NCBI GenBank assembly: GCA_019090185.1
Contig: JAHRWJ010000108.1
Location: 1 to 5,517, forward strand
DNA length: 5,517 nucleotides
From: Immundisolibacteraceae bacterium
GTDB taxonomy: Bacteria; Pseudomonadota; Gammaproteobacteria; Immundisolibacterales; Immundisolibacteraceae
Reading direction: 5' to 3'
The translations under genes were made by a program, and so were the position numbers. The notes beneath the pieces were generated by a model. It searched no databases, was not told the DNA's origin, and saw nothing but the letters and a program-made list of their open reading frames with translations. Positions 1 to 5,517 of this stretch are shown here, piece after piece (positions within the stretch are counted from its first letter, which is position 1; every line of letters begins with the position of its first letter).

Positions 1-1
1 G

Positions 2-373
2 CAGGAAATCTGCGATTTTCTGACCGACCGGGTGGCCGCTACTGAGGCAGCCGGAATAGATCGTCAGCGGTTGGTGTTGGATCCCGGTTTCGGCTTCGGC
101 AAAACCCTTGATCATAATCTGCAGTTGTTGGCGCAGCTTGGGAAATTTTCCAGGTTAGGATTTCCGCTGCTAGTAGGGCTGTCTCGTAAAAGTATGATTG
201 GTGAAATTCTTGGCGTGTCGGCTTCGCAGAGGCTTTATGGCAGCGTCGCCGCCGCAGTTCTGGCGGTTGAACGCGGCGCACAAATCGTTCGTTGTCACGA
301 TGTGGCTGAAACCTGTCAGGCGTTGAAGGTGGTTTCCGCTATCAGTGAGAAAAATTTGGGGAGAAAGAAATAA
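2..373 (+). CDS. folP: Dihydropteroate synthase, C-terminal part (5' end outside window)
   Basis: This is the last 123 codons of dihydropteroate synthase. The cytoplasmic enzyme joins p-aminobenzoate to 6-hydroxymethyl-7,8-dihydropterin diphosphate to make 7,8-dihydropteroate in folate synthesis, and it is the sulfonamide target. The frame is open from base 2, so the GTG at 32 is an internal codon and not the start. Visible family motifs are DPGFGFGK (fragment residues about 27-34, pterin site), GLSRKSMIG (about 60-68, with the conserved SRKS lysine) and RCHDV (about 97-101), which supplies the conserved Arg and His that bind phosphate. Most relatives have V or T where this protein has Cys. 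Full-length enzymes have about 280 residues, so more than half lies upstream. The TAA stop shares its last A with the glmM ATG, which suggests co-transcription and translational coupling. Identity is secure from the motifs and the neighbouring glmM. Confidence 0.96.
   Translation, partial: QEICDFLTDRVAATEAAGIDRQRLVLDPGFGFGKTLDHNLQLLAQLGKFSRLGFPLLVGLSRKSMIGEILGVSASQRLYGSVAAAVLAVERGAQIVRCHDVAETCQALKVVSAISEKNLGRKK
358..363 (+). promoter_or_regulatory. Ribosome binding site of glmM
   Basis: GGGGAG lies nine bases before the glmM ATG at 373, inside the last codons of folP. It supports the ATG that overlaps the folP stop (TAATG) as the true start. Confidence 0.75.
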
Positions 374-1728
374 TGGCTAGTCGTCGATACTTTGGTACTG
401 ATGGAATTCGTGGCCGGGTCGGTGATCCGCAGATAAACCCTGAATTTGTTCTTAAATTAGGCTGGGCGCTGGGTAAAGTGCTCAGTCGAAACGGTCGCAG
501 CAAGGTAGTAATCGGTAAAGACACGCGGATATCTGGCTATATGTTTGAGTCGGCGCTAGAGGCCGGGCTAGTCGCAGCTGGTGTCGATATCATGATGTTG
601 GGGCCAATGCCGACGCCGGCGATCGCCTATTTAACTCGAACATTTCACGCCCAGGCCGGCATTGTTATCAGTGCTTCACATAATCCGTTTTATGACAACG
701 GTATTAAGTTTTTCTCTGCGGCTGGCGAAAAATTTCCCGATCAGGCTGAGCTCGAAATCGAGAGCCAGATTGACGTGCCGATGCAAACCGTTGCTAATGA
801 TCAGCTGGGCAAGGTTGAGCGGGTCAATGATGCGGCAGGTCGCTATATTGAATTCTGTAAAAGCACTCTTGCCCGAGGGGTTGATCTTCGAGGTCTGCGG
901 CTGGTTGTAGATTGTGCCCATGGCGCTACCTACCATGTTGCGCCAGCGGTATTGAGTGAGCTGGGTGCGGAAGTGTTTACCATCGGTGTTGAGCCGGATG
1001 GGTTGAATATTAATGCGGGTGTTGGTTCGACTTCTCCTGCGGCGTTGCAGGCCGCAGTGAAGTTGCACCGTGCTGATATTGGCATCGCCCTGGATGGTGA
1101 TGGCGATCGACTACTGATGATCGATGAGCGTGGTGAGCAGGTCGACGGTGATGAACTGCTCTGTGTGATTGCCCACGAGCGCCATCGTCTCGATACTCTC
1201 GACGGTGGGGTGGTTGGCACAGTGATGACCAACCTGGGGTTAGAGCGTGCCTTTAAAACCGCTGGCATCCCCTTCATGCGAGCAAATGTTGGCGATCGTT
1301 ATGTCATGCAGATGCTTAAGCAGCAGGGCTGGAGTTTGGGCGGCGAAGGTTCTGGCCATCTGATCAGTTTGGACAAGACCACTACCGGTGATGGCATTGT
1401 CGCTGCGCTACAGGTGATCTCCGCGATGCTCGATAGTGGTAAACCACTGCACGAGTTAAAGCAAAAAATGGTGAAAATGCCGCAGATCCTAATTAACGTA
1501 CAGACAGTTACCGGTTACCAGGTCGGAAGTGATGAGTTGGTGCAGCAGGCAAATAAAGAGTTGCAGCAGCAGTTGGGCGATAAAGGCCGAATTCTACTCC
1601 GGCCTTCAGGTACTGAACCGGTGGTCAGGGTGATGGTCGAGGGTGAAGATAGGCAGGCTATCGAAACTGTTGGTTCTGAGCTCGCTGCTGTAGTGACCAA
1701 AGGTGTCGCTAAATTTGCAGCCGGATAA
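373..1728 (+). CDS. glmM: Phosphoglucosamine mutase
   Basis: GlmM interconverts glucosamine-6-phosphate and glucosamine-1-phosphate in the cytoplasm. This is the step before GlmU makes UDP-GlcNAc for peptidoglycan and lipopolysaccharide. The 451-residue length is close to the E. coli protein (445). The N-terminus reads [14 protein letters not shown], as expected for GlmM. The four signatures of the alpha-D-phosphohexomutase superfamily appear in order: the active-site loop SASHNP at 100-105 with phosphoserine Ser102, the metal-binding loop DGDGDR at 241-246, the sugar-binding loop GEGSGH at 324-329, and the phosphate-binding loop RPSGTEP at 410-416. [15 protein letters not shown] favours GlmM over phosphomannomutase/phosphoglucomutase paralogues, as does the position after folP. 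The ATG overlaps the folP stop by one base and has a good Shine-Dalgarno. The stop codon lies within an inverted repeat (1721-1739). No defect is seen. Confidence 0.98.
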   Translation: MASRRYFGTDGIRGRVGDPQINPEFVLKLGWALGKVLSRNGRSKVVIGKDTRISGYMFESALEAGLVAAGVDIMMLGPMPTPAIAYLTRTFHAQAGIVISASHNPFYDNGIKFFSAAGEKFPDQAELEIESQIDVPMQTVANDQLGKVERVNDAAGRYIEFCKSTLARGVDLRGLRLVVDCAHGATYHVAPAVLSELGAEVFTIGVEPDGLNINAGVGSTSPAALQAAVKLHRADIGIALDGDGDRLLMIDERGEQVDGDELLCVIAHERHRLDTLDGGVVGTVMTNLGLERAFKTAGIPFMRANVGDRYVMQMLKQQGWSLGGEGSGHLISLDKTTTGDGIVAALQVISAMLDSGKPLHELKQKMVKMPQILINVQTVTGYQVGSDELVQQANKELQQQLGDKGRILLRPSGTEPVVRVMVEGEDRQAIETVGSELAAVVTKGVAKFAAG

Positions 1729-1739
1729 GTAATATCCGG
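1721..1739 (+). repeat. Inverted repeat (hairpin) spanning the glmM stop codon
   Basis: CCGGATA (1721-1727) and TATCCGG (1733-1739) form a perfect 7-base-pair stem with the 5-base loop AGTAA. The glmM TAA (1726-1728) covers the top of the left arm and the first loop base. No run of T follows, so it does not look like a standard intrinsic terminator. It could protect the 3' end of the folP-glmM message or mark a processing site, which is inference. A stem of this size can also arise by chance. Confidence 0.5.
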
Positions 1740-1840
1740 GTCAAACAGGGCCAATTCTGATTGATTTTCCACCACTGCACCGGTAATATCGCCGCCCCTG
1801 CACGCGGTGCTTTGACTGACCTGAAAATGGAAAATAACAG
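1729..1840 (+). other. glmM-tpiA intergenic spacer with overlapping small inverted repeats
   Basis: This 112-base gap is the longer of the two real gaps in the window. It contains GCACCG (1777-1782), which can pair with CGGTGC (1805-1810). It also contains a competing tight hairpin, GCAC (1800-1803) with GTGC (1807-1810) around GCG, which uses the same right arm, so the two are mutually exclusive. The 8-base word GTAATATC occurs twice, at 1729-1736 and 1783-1790. TTGACT at 1812-1817 resembles a -35 box, but no acceptable -10 box follows before the tpiA start. No coding sequence is supported. Whether tpiA has its own promoter here cannot be decided from the sequence alone. Confidence 0.45.
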
Positions 1841-2587
1841 ATGCGTCAGCCGCTGGTAGTCGGTAACTGGAAGATGCACGGTAGTCGGCGGCAAGCGATC
1901 CAATTAGTTGGCGGGCTGCTGCGGAATCTGTCGGCTAATCAGGCGGAAGTAGTGCTTTGCCCGCCGTTTGTTCTGCTGGCCGATGTTGTTGATTTACTGG
2001 TGAAATCATCGGTAGGGCTTGGGGCGCAGGATGTGGCCATAGAGGCGCAAGGTGCCTTTACCGGTGAAGTAGCCGCTGAAATGGTGGCTGATATTGGTTG
2101 TCGGTACGTGATTGTTGGTCATTCTGAACGGCGTACTTTGTTTAATGAATCTGACGCGTTGGTGGCGGAGAAAGTTGCCGCAACGTTGAGGGCTGGGCTT
2201 GTGCCGATTGTTTGTGTTGGAGAGACCGCGCAGCAACGTGAGGCCGGTGACACCGAAGCAGTGATAGCAGCCCAGTTAAGTGTTGTATTTGAACGGCTGG
2301 GTGGTGCCGATAGGTTTGTACGCAGCGGCGCTGTTGTTGCTTATGAGCCAGTTTGGGCGATAGGCACAGGCATTACTGCTGAGCCTCAACAGGTAGTGCA
2401 GGTGCATCGGTTTATTCGAGGCCTGCTCGGCGAGTTGGGTGCTGAGTGTAGAGTTTTGTATGGTGGCAGCGTTAAGCCGGCAAATGCGGCTGAGCTGTTT
2501 GAGTTGGAAGACGTCGATGGTGGCCTGATTGGTGGCGCCAGTTTGGATATAGATTCGTTCAGCGCAATCTGTGCTGCAGCGGATTAA
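1841..2587 (+). CDS. tpiA: Triose-phosphate isomerase
   Basis: TpiA interconverts dihydroxyacetone phosphate and D-glyceraldehyde-3-phosphate in glycolysis and gluconeogenesis. It is a cytoplasmic TIM-barrel dimer. The 248 residues are the normal length (about 250). The N-terminus has GNWKMHGS at 8-15 with Asn9 and the catalytic Lys11. IVGHSERR at 91-98 supplies the electrophilic His94. AYEPVWAIGTG at 167-177 holds the catalytic base Glu169 and the flexible loop 6. YGGSVKP (207-213) and GLIGGASL (228-235) are the phosphate-gripping segments near the C-terminus. The ATG gives the expected MRxPLVxGNWK beginning and has a modest GGA nine bases upstream. The stop is 12 bases from the preferred secG start. 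This order, with tpiA between glmM and secG, is known in several gammaproteobacteria. Confidence 0.98.
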   Translation: MRQPLVVGNWKMHGSRRQAIQLVGGLLRNLSANQAEVVLCPPFVLLADVVDLLVKSSVGLGAQDVAIEAQGAFTGEVAAEMVADIGCRYVIVGHSERRTLFNESDALVAEKVAATLRAGLVPIVCVGETAQQREAGDTEAVIAAQLSVVFERLGGADRFVRSGAVVAYEPVWAIGTGITAEPQQVVQVHRFIRGLLGELGAECRVLYGGSVKPANAAELFELEDVDGGLIGGASLDIDSFSAICAAAD

Positions 2588-2589
2588 TT

Positions 2590-2592
2590 GGA
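2590..2592 (+). promoter_or_regulatory. Weak ribosome binding site deciding the secG start
   Basis: GGA lies seven bases before the ATG at 2600, between the tpiA stop and secG. A TTG at 2588 in the same frame would overlap this site and touch the tpiA stop with no ribosome binding site of its own, so ATG 2600 is preferred. Confidence 0.5.
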
Positions 2593-2599
2593 TACAGCT

Positions 2600-2992
2600 A
2601 TGTTAGAAACAGTTGTTCTAGCGGTTCATGTGATCGCTGCTGCGTTGCTGGTTGGCCTGGTGCTAATACAGCAGGGTCAGGGTGCTGATGCAGGTGCTGC
2701 TTTTGGAAGTGGCGCATCTCAAACCCTATTTGGTAGTCGTGGGGCGGGATCTTTCTTTACCCGCATGACCACCGGATTGGCGCTGTTGTTTTTTATGACC
2801 AGCTTAACGCTGGGCTGGCTCTCTGCCCGCAATGCTAAGCAGATGAGTGTGGTTGACCGGGTCGATTCGGCGTTGGTCACCGAGGTAGATTCGATTAATG
2901 ACCTACCTGGCATGGCAGTAGATGATTCTGGATCAGCGGTTGTGATGGAATTGCCCGCTGAGGATCAAGATTTACCAGTGATTCCCGATTAA
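2600..2992 (+). CDS. secG: Protein-export membrane protein SecG
   Basis: SecG is the small non-essential subunit of the SecYEG translocon in the inner membrane, where it aids SecA-driven protein export. From ATG 2600 it has 130 residues, somewhat longer than E. coli SecG (110). It has two predicted membrane segments, about 3-23 and 55-75. They flank the conserved cytoplasmic loop QQGQGADAGAAFGSGAS (24-40) followed by LFGSRG, the hallmark of the family. The start MLETVVLAVHV aligns with the E. coli start MYEALLVVFLI, which rejects the in-frame TTG four codons upstream. The tail after residue 80 is strongly acidic (about 12 Asp/Glu against one Arg) and ends DLPVIPD. Proline-containing ends of this sort occur in other gammaproteobacterial SecG tails. 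The gene sits between tpiA and tRNA-Leu, as in relatives. Confidence 0.95.
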   Translation: MLETVVLAVHVIAAALLVGLVLIQQGQGADAGAAFGSGASQTLFGSRGAGSFFTRMTTGLALLFFMTSLTLGWLSARNAKQMSVVDRVDSALVTEVDSINDLPGMAVDDSGSAVVMELPAEDQDLPVIPD

Positions 2993-2999
2993 CTTCGGG
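2984..2999 (+). repeat. Inverted repeat (hairpin) with the secG stop in its loop
   Basis: CCCGA (2984-2988) pairs with TCGGG (2995-2999) around the 6-base loop TTAACT, which contains most of the secG TAA (2990-2992). It is followed by TGTTACG and not by a T-run, so it is a poor candidate for an intrinsic terminator. It lies six bases before the mature tRNA 5' end and could instead affect processing or read-through into the tRNA, which is inference. Confidence 0.4.
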
Positions 3000-3005
3000 T
3001 GTTAC

Positions 3006-3090
3006 GCCGATGTGGTGAAATTGGTAGACACGCTATCTTGAGGGGGTAGTGACGTAAGTCGTGCCGGTTCGAGTCCGGCCATCGGCACCA
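3006..3090 (+). tRNA. leuU: tRNA-Leu, anticodon GAG, CCA encoded
   Basis: This 85-base class II tRNA reads leucine CUC and CUU codons. The acceptor stem is GCCGATG (3006-3012) with CATCGGC (3080-3086), followed by discriminator A and encoded CCA. The anticodon stem is CTATC (3033-3037) with GGTAG (3045-3049), including one G-T wobble pair. The loop TTGAGGG places anticodon GAG at 3040-3042. A long variable arm, GAC (3051-3053) with GTC (3058-3060), is typical of tRNA-Leu. The T arm is GCCGG (3063-3067) with CCGGC (3075-3079) around TTCGAGT. The D region contains the usual AATTGGTAGAC. In E. coli the GAG leucine tRNA gene leuU also lies just after secG, so both the structure and the location agree. 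It starts 14 bases past the secG stop and is probably co-transcribed and then cut out. Confidence 0.97.
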
Positions 3091-3196
3091 ATAATTTAGG
3101 CTCCTGTTTAAAGAGAGTCGCGCGGAGATTGGCTTTATCTGCCTGTTAAGTCAGGTTAAATGAAGTTTGCGGATTGGTTAAAAGGGAAACTGCTTT
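3091..3196 (+). other. Leader between tRNA-Leu and nuoA
   Basis: This 106-base spacer holds no strong promoter or intrinsic terminator that I can see. CCTG (3142-3145) with CAGG (3152-3155) could make only a 4-base-pair stem. TTAAAT (3156-3161) resembles a -10 box but lacks a -35 box at proper spacing. An ATG at 3160 opens a 48-codon frame that overlaps nuoA out of frame and is probably not a gene. It is either a weakly marked nuo promoter region or the 5' leader left after tRNA processing of a longer transcript. Confidence 0.5.
3182..3187 (+). promoter_or_regulatory. Ribosome binding site of nuoA
   Basis: AAGGGA lies nine bases before the nuoA ATG at 3197 and supports that start. Confidence 0.7.
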
Positions 3197-3562
3197 ATGT
3201 TGGAACAATACCTGCCAATAGGTTTGTTTATTCTGGTCGGCGCTGCCATCGGCATTGCGCCGATAGTGATGGGACGTCTTATTGCCCCGCACGCCCCCAA
3301 TGCTGAAAAAAATGATGCTTACGAGTGTGGATTTCCCGCCTATGAGGAGACCCGCATGCGCTTTGACGTGCGTTATTACCTGGTGGCGATTCTGTTCATC
3401 ATCTTTGATCTGGAAATTGCATTTTTCTTTCCCTGGGCCGTGGTGCTTGGTGGTGAGGATGGGGTGGGCTGGGTCGGCTATTTCGCGATGATGGTGTTCC
3501 TCGGGGTGCTGGTAATTGGCTTTATTTATGAGTGGTGCAAAGGCGCCCTCGAGTGGGAATAG
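3197..3562 (+). CDS. nuoA: NADH-quinone oxidoreductase subunit A
   Basis: NuoA (mitochondrial ND3) is a small inner-membrane subunit of complex I, at the junction between the membrane arm and the quinone-reducing module. The 121 residues show three predicted membrane segments, about 8-28, 60-82 and 92-112. The first connecting loop has the family motif [20 protein letters not shown] (42-61). Cys44 there corresponds to the ND3 loop cysteine known in mitochondrial active/deactive studies. The second membrane segment carries [11 protein letters not shown] (70-80) with conserved acidic Asp71 and Glu73. The length suits the family (about 120-150). The gene opens the nuo operon after a 106-base leader and ends nine bases before nuoB. 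Confidence 0.97.
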   Translation: MLEQYLPIGLFILVGAAIGIAPIVMGRLIAPHAPNAEKNDAYECGFPAYEETRMRFDVRYYLVAILFIIFDLEIAFFFPWAVVLGGEDGVGWVGYFAMMVFLGVLVIGFIYEWCKGALEWE

Positions 3563-3571
3563 GCAACAGTT

Positions 3572-4048
3572 ATGGGTATTGAAGGTGTATTAAAGCAGGG
3601 TGTAATAACGACCACCGTAGATACCGTGGTGAATTACATGCGTACCGGATCGCTCTGGCCGATGTCGTTTGGCTTGGCCTGTTGTGCTGTTGAGATGATG
3701 GAGTCAGCGTCGGCGCGATATGACCTGGATCGGTTTGGGATTATTTTCCGGCCCAGTCCTCGCCAGGCTGATTTAATGATTGTTGCCGGTACCCTGGTTA
3801 ACAAAATGGCTCCGGCACTGCGTAAAGTTTATGACCAGATGGCTGAGCCGCGCTGGGTACTGTCGATGGGTTCCTGCGCTAACGGTGGTGGTTACTACCA
3901 TTATTCTTATTCCGTAGTGCGTGGCTGTGACCGCATTGTGCCGGTTGATGTTTATGTGCCCGGATGTCCCCCTACCGCAGAAGCATTGATCTACGGGCTG
4001 ATTCAGCTCCAGGATAAGATCAAGCGAACCACCACCATCGCTCGCTGA
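3572..4048 (+). CDS. nuoB: NADH-quinone oxidoreductase subunit B
   Basis: NuoB (mitochondrial PSST) holds iron-sulfur cluster N2, the last electron carrier before quinone, in the peripheral arm at the inner membrane. The 158 residues contain all four expected cluster ligands: the adjacent pair Cys37-Cys38 in [10 protein letters not shown], Cys102 in [11 protein letters not shown], and Cys132 in [29 protein letters not shown] (58-74) is the conserved segment near the quinone site. The E. coli protein is longer (220 residues), but about 158 is the usual form in proteobacteria with separate nuoC and nuoD. Nine bases separate it from nuoA. The AGG at 3561-3563 overlaps the nuoA stop and could serve as its ribosome binding site. 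Confidence 0.98.
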   Translation: MGIEGVLKQGVITTTVDTVVNYMRTGSLWPMSFGLACCAVEMMESASARYDLDRFGIIFRPSPRQADLMIVAGTLVNKMAPALRKVYDQMAEPRWVLSMGSCANGGGYYHYSYSVVRGCDRIVPVDVYVPGCPPTAEALIYGLIQLQDKIKRTTTIAR

Positions 4049-4065
4049 GATCACCAAAACTGCCA

Positions 4066-4695
4066 ATGAATAAAAACGTAAACAAATTGCTCGAGCAGGT
4101 TACTGCCTGTTTTCAGGAACGCTTGATCAGTGCGGAGATCAACCGGGTCGGAGAGCTCACGCTGGAGTTGGTTCCGGAGCGGTTGGTCGAAGTGATGACC
4201 GAGCTGCGTGACCTGCCTGATTTCCAGTTTGATCAGCTCATTGATGTGGCCGGGATAGATTACTCGGAATTTGGCATTGAATCGGAAGATATCGATCCCG
4301 ATGATGAGGTGCGGCCCGCTCAGTTAGCCGCTGTCTATCATCTGCTGTCGACCACTCATAACCGTCGAATTCGTCTTAGAGTGGCTGCGCCTGAGCAGCT
4401 GCCATTGTTAGAATCTATCGTCGATATCTGGCCAGCTGCGTCCTGGTTTGAGCGCGAAGCTTTTGATCTATTTGGCATTATTTTTAATGGCCATCCTGAT
4501 CTGCGCCGTATTCTCACTGACTACGGCTTTATTGGTCATCCGTTTCGTAAAGATTTTCCGTTGGTGGGCCATGTCGAGATGTTCTACGACGAAGAGCAGA
4601 AGCGGGTGGTGTATCGCCCTGTGGATATGCAGAACCGCATTACCGTTCCCAAGGTTGTAAGAGATGATCATCGTTATGAATCGGCGGGAGATTAA
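4066..4695 (+). CDS. nuoC: NADH-quinone oxidoreductase subunit C
   Basis: NuoC (mitochondrial 30 kDa subunit) is a structural subunit of the complex I peripheral arm, packed against NuoD and NuoB, with no cofactor of its own. The 209 residues carry the 30 kDa subunit signature at about 128-165: [12 protein letters not shown], then [13 protein letters not shown] and [18 protein letters not shown] (61-69) and AVYHLLST (89-96) are the usual N-terminal domain landmarks. Between them, about 70-84, lies a short acidic stretch, [11 protein letters not shown], that looks longer than in the relatives I recall. The gene is separate from nuoD, unlike the enterobacterial nuoCD fusion. The ATG is 17 bases after nuoB and has only a distant GAGA (4047-4050), so the start is less certain than the others. 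No better start is visible upstream. Confidence 0.95.
   Translation: MNKNVNKLLEQVTACFQERLISAEINRVGELTLELVPERLVEVMTELRDLPDFQFDQLIDVAGIDYSEFGIESEDIDPDDEVRPAQLAAVYHLLSTTHNRRIRLRVAAPEQLPLLESIVDIWPAASWFEREAFDLFGIIFNGHPDLRRILTDYGFIGHPFRKDFPLVGHVEMFYDEEQKRVVYRPVDMQNRITVPKVVRDDHRYESAGD
4686..4690 (+). promoter_or_regulatory. Ribosome binding site deciding the GTG start of nuoD
   Basis: GGGAG lies seven bases before the GTG at 4698, inside the final codons of nuoC. This spacing, with the conserved [19 protein letters not shown] that follows, makes GTG 4698 preferable to the in-frame ATG eight codons later. Confidence 0.75.
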
Positions 4696-4697
4696 CC

Positions 4698-5517
4698 GTG
4701 GCTGAGATTCGTAATTACACGATGAATTTTGGGCCCCAGCATCCTGCGGCCCATGGGGTGTTACGCCTGGTGCTAGAGATGGAAGGCGAGGTGGTCAAAA
4801 AGGCTGACCCTCATATAGGCTTGCTGCATCGCGGCACCGAAAAGCTTGCCGAGAGCAAGCCCTTCAATCAGACCATTCCCTACATGGATCGACTCGATTA
4901 CGTGTCGATGATGTGTAACGAGCATGGCTACGTGATGGCCATCGAGAAACTGCTCGGTGTCGACGTGCCGGTACGTGCTCAATATATCCGGGTAATGTTC
5001 GATGAGATTACTCGGCTACTGAATCACCTGATGTGGCTCGGCACCCATGCGCTAGATGTCGGCGCGATGACAGTTTTCCTATATTGCTTTCGCGAACGTG
5101 AAGATTTGATGGACGTTTACGAAGCGGTTTCTGGTGCGCGTATGCATGCGGCCTATTATCGGCCGGGTGGGGTTTACCGTGATCTGCCGGACCAGATGCC
5201 TCAGTACGAAACCTCAAAATGGCACAACGCCAAACAGGTCGACGGGATGAATCAGGCCCGCGGTGGCAGTCTGCTGGATTTCATTGAGGATTTCGCCAAA
5301 CGGTTTCCAGCCTGTGTTGACGATTATGAAACGCTGTTGACTGATAACCGTATCTGGAAACAGCGTACGGTTGGTATCGCGGTGGTATCGCCAGAGCGTG
5401 CCAAAGCACTTGGATTTACCGGGCCCATGCTACGGGGGTCCGGAGTTGAATGGGATCTGCGTCGTAAGCAGCCCTATGAAGTTTATGATCAGCTCGACTT
5501 TGATATTCCGGTTGGCC
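4698..5517 (+). CDS. nuoD: NADH-quinone oxidoreductase subunit D, N-terminal part (3' end outside window)
   Basis: NuoD (mitochondrial 49 kDa subunit) forms much of the quinone-binding pocket of complex I, next to cluster N2 in NuoB. The frame runs from GTG 4698 to the window edge: 273 codons plus one base, about two thirds of the usual 417 residues. The beginning, [19 protein letters not shown], is conserved. [12 protein letters not shown] (43-54) is the 49 kDa subunit signature. By residue spacing against the bovine and Thermus proteins, His19, Tyr68 (in RLDY) and Asp120 (in HALDVGAM) match the known quinone-site His, Tyr and Asp. Residues about 165-192 form an extra segment known from beta- and gammaproteobacterial NuoD and absent from the mitochondrial protein. 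The C-terminal portion here has [12 protein letters not shown]. The gene is two bases from nuoC and very likely translationally coupled to it. Confidence 0.98.
   Translation, partial: MAEIRNYTMNFGPQHPAAHGVLRLVLEMEGEVVKKADPHIGLLHRGTEKLAESKPFNQTIPYMDRLDYVSMMCNEHGYVMAIEKLLGVDVPVRAQYIRVMFDEITRLLNHLMWLGTHALDVGAMTVFLYCFREREDLMDVYEAVSGARMHAAYYRPGGVYRDLPDQMPQYETSKWHNAKQVDGMNQARGGSLLDFIEDFAKRFPACVDDYETLLTDNRIWKQRTVGIAVVSPERAKALGFTGPMLRGSGVEWDLRRKQPYEVYDQLDFDIPVG

Noticed and set aside
32..34. GTG at 32 as the start of folP
   Set aside because: The same frame is open to the window edge and the conserved protein extends far upstream; this is an internal valine codon.
619..626. GCGATCGC octamer, resembling the HIP1 repeat of cyanobacteria
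   Set aside because: It is a single occurrence inside a conserved glmM segment; other GCGATCG-like sites here fall on GD and GDR codons and show no repeat family.
676..1068. 130-codon reverse-strand frame inside glmM, with similar shorter ones in glmM, tpiA, nuoB, nuoC and nuoD
   Set aside because: They lie wholly opposite strongly conserved genes, have no recognisable domains and look like shadows of the real coding frames.
1729..1790. Direct repeat GTAATATC at 1729-1736 and 1783-1790 as a regulator site or insertion scar
   Set aside because: Eight bases is too short, the interval shows no mobile-element features, and the first copy is part of the glmM-stop hairpin.
1812..1840. TTGACT as the -35 box of a tpiA promoter
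   Set aside because: At 17 bases spacing the -10 hexamer would be TAACAG, matching only three positions, and transcription would begin inside tpiA.
2588..2599. TTG at 2588 as a four-codon N-terminal extension of SecG
   Set aside because: It abuts the tpiA stop, has no ribosome binding site and adds residues absent from the family; ATG 2600 aligns with known SecG starts.
3142..3155. CCTG/CAGG hairpin as a terminator after the tRNA
   Set aside because: The stem is only four base pairs and is followed by TTAAAT rather than a T-run.

Overview
This window is a stretch of gammaproteobacterial chromosome carrying housekeeping genes, all read left to right on the + strand. Its order is the end of folP, then glmM, tpiA, secG, a leucine tRNA gene, nuoA, nuoB, nuoC and the first two thirds of nuoD. 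The folP-glmM-tpiA-secG-tRNA-Leu order matches the familiar gammaproteobacterial ftsH-folP-glmM-...-secG-leuU neighbourhood. Complex I genes directly after the tRNA, with nuoC and nuoD as separate genes, argue against Escherichia or Pseudomonas, where nuoCD is fused and lies elsewhere. They fit lineages such as Legionella, Coxiella, Xanthomonas or other non-enteric gammaproteobacteria. That placement is inferred from gene order and protein motifs recalled from memory. The species cannot be named.

Bases 1-1728 hold the dihydropteroate synthase C-terminus (folate synthesis) and phosphoglucosamine mutase (UDP-GlcNAc for peptidoglycan and lipopolysaccharide). They overlap by one base (TAATG). A 112-base spacer with short inverted repeats leads to tpiA (triose-phosphate isomerase), followed after 12 bases by secG (SecYEG translocon). 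Fourteen bases (2993-3005) after secG comes a class II tRNA-Leu with anticodon GAG and an encoded CCA. A 106-base leader with no convincing promoter or terminator separates it from nuoA.

Bases 3197-5517 begin a complex I (NADH:quinone oxidoreductase) operon with gaps of 2 to 17 bases. NuoA is a membrane subunit. NuoB carries the N2 cluster ligands. NuoC and NuoD belong to the peripheral arm, and NuoD forms much of the quinone pocket. All key residues I could check are present, so every gene looks functional. The nuoD frame is open to the last base and continues outside the window.

I found no mobile element, CRISPR array, prophage, toxin-antitoxin pair or unfamiliar gene. The items worth a second look are regulatory: hairpins spanning two stop codons, a tRNA inside what may be one long transcription unit, and the unexplained nuo leader. 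I do not think this window contains an undescribed biological system.
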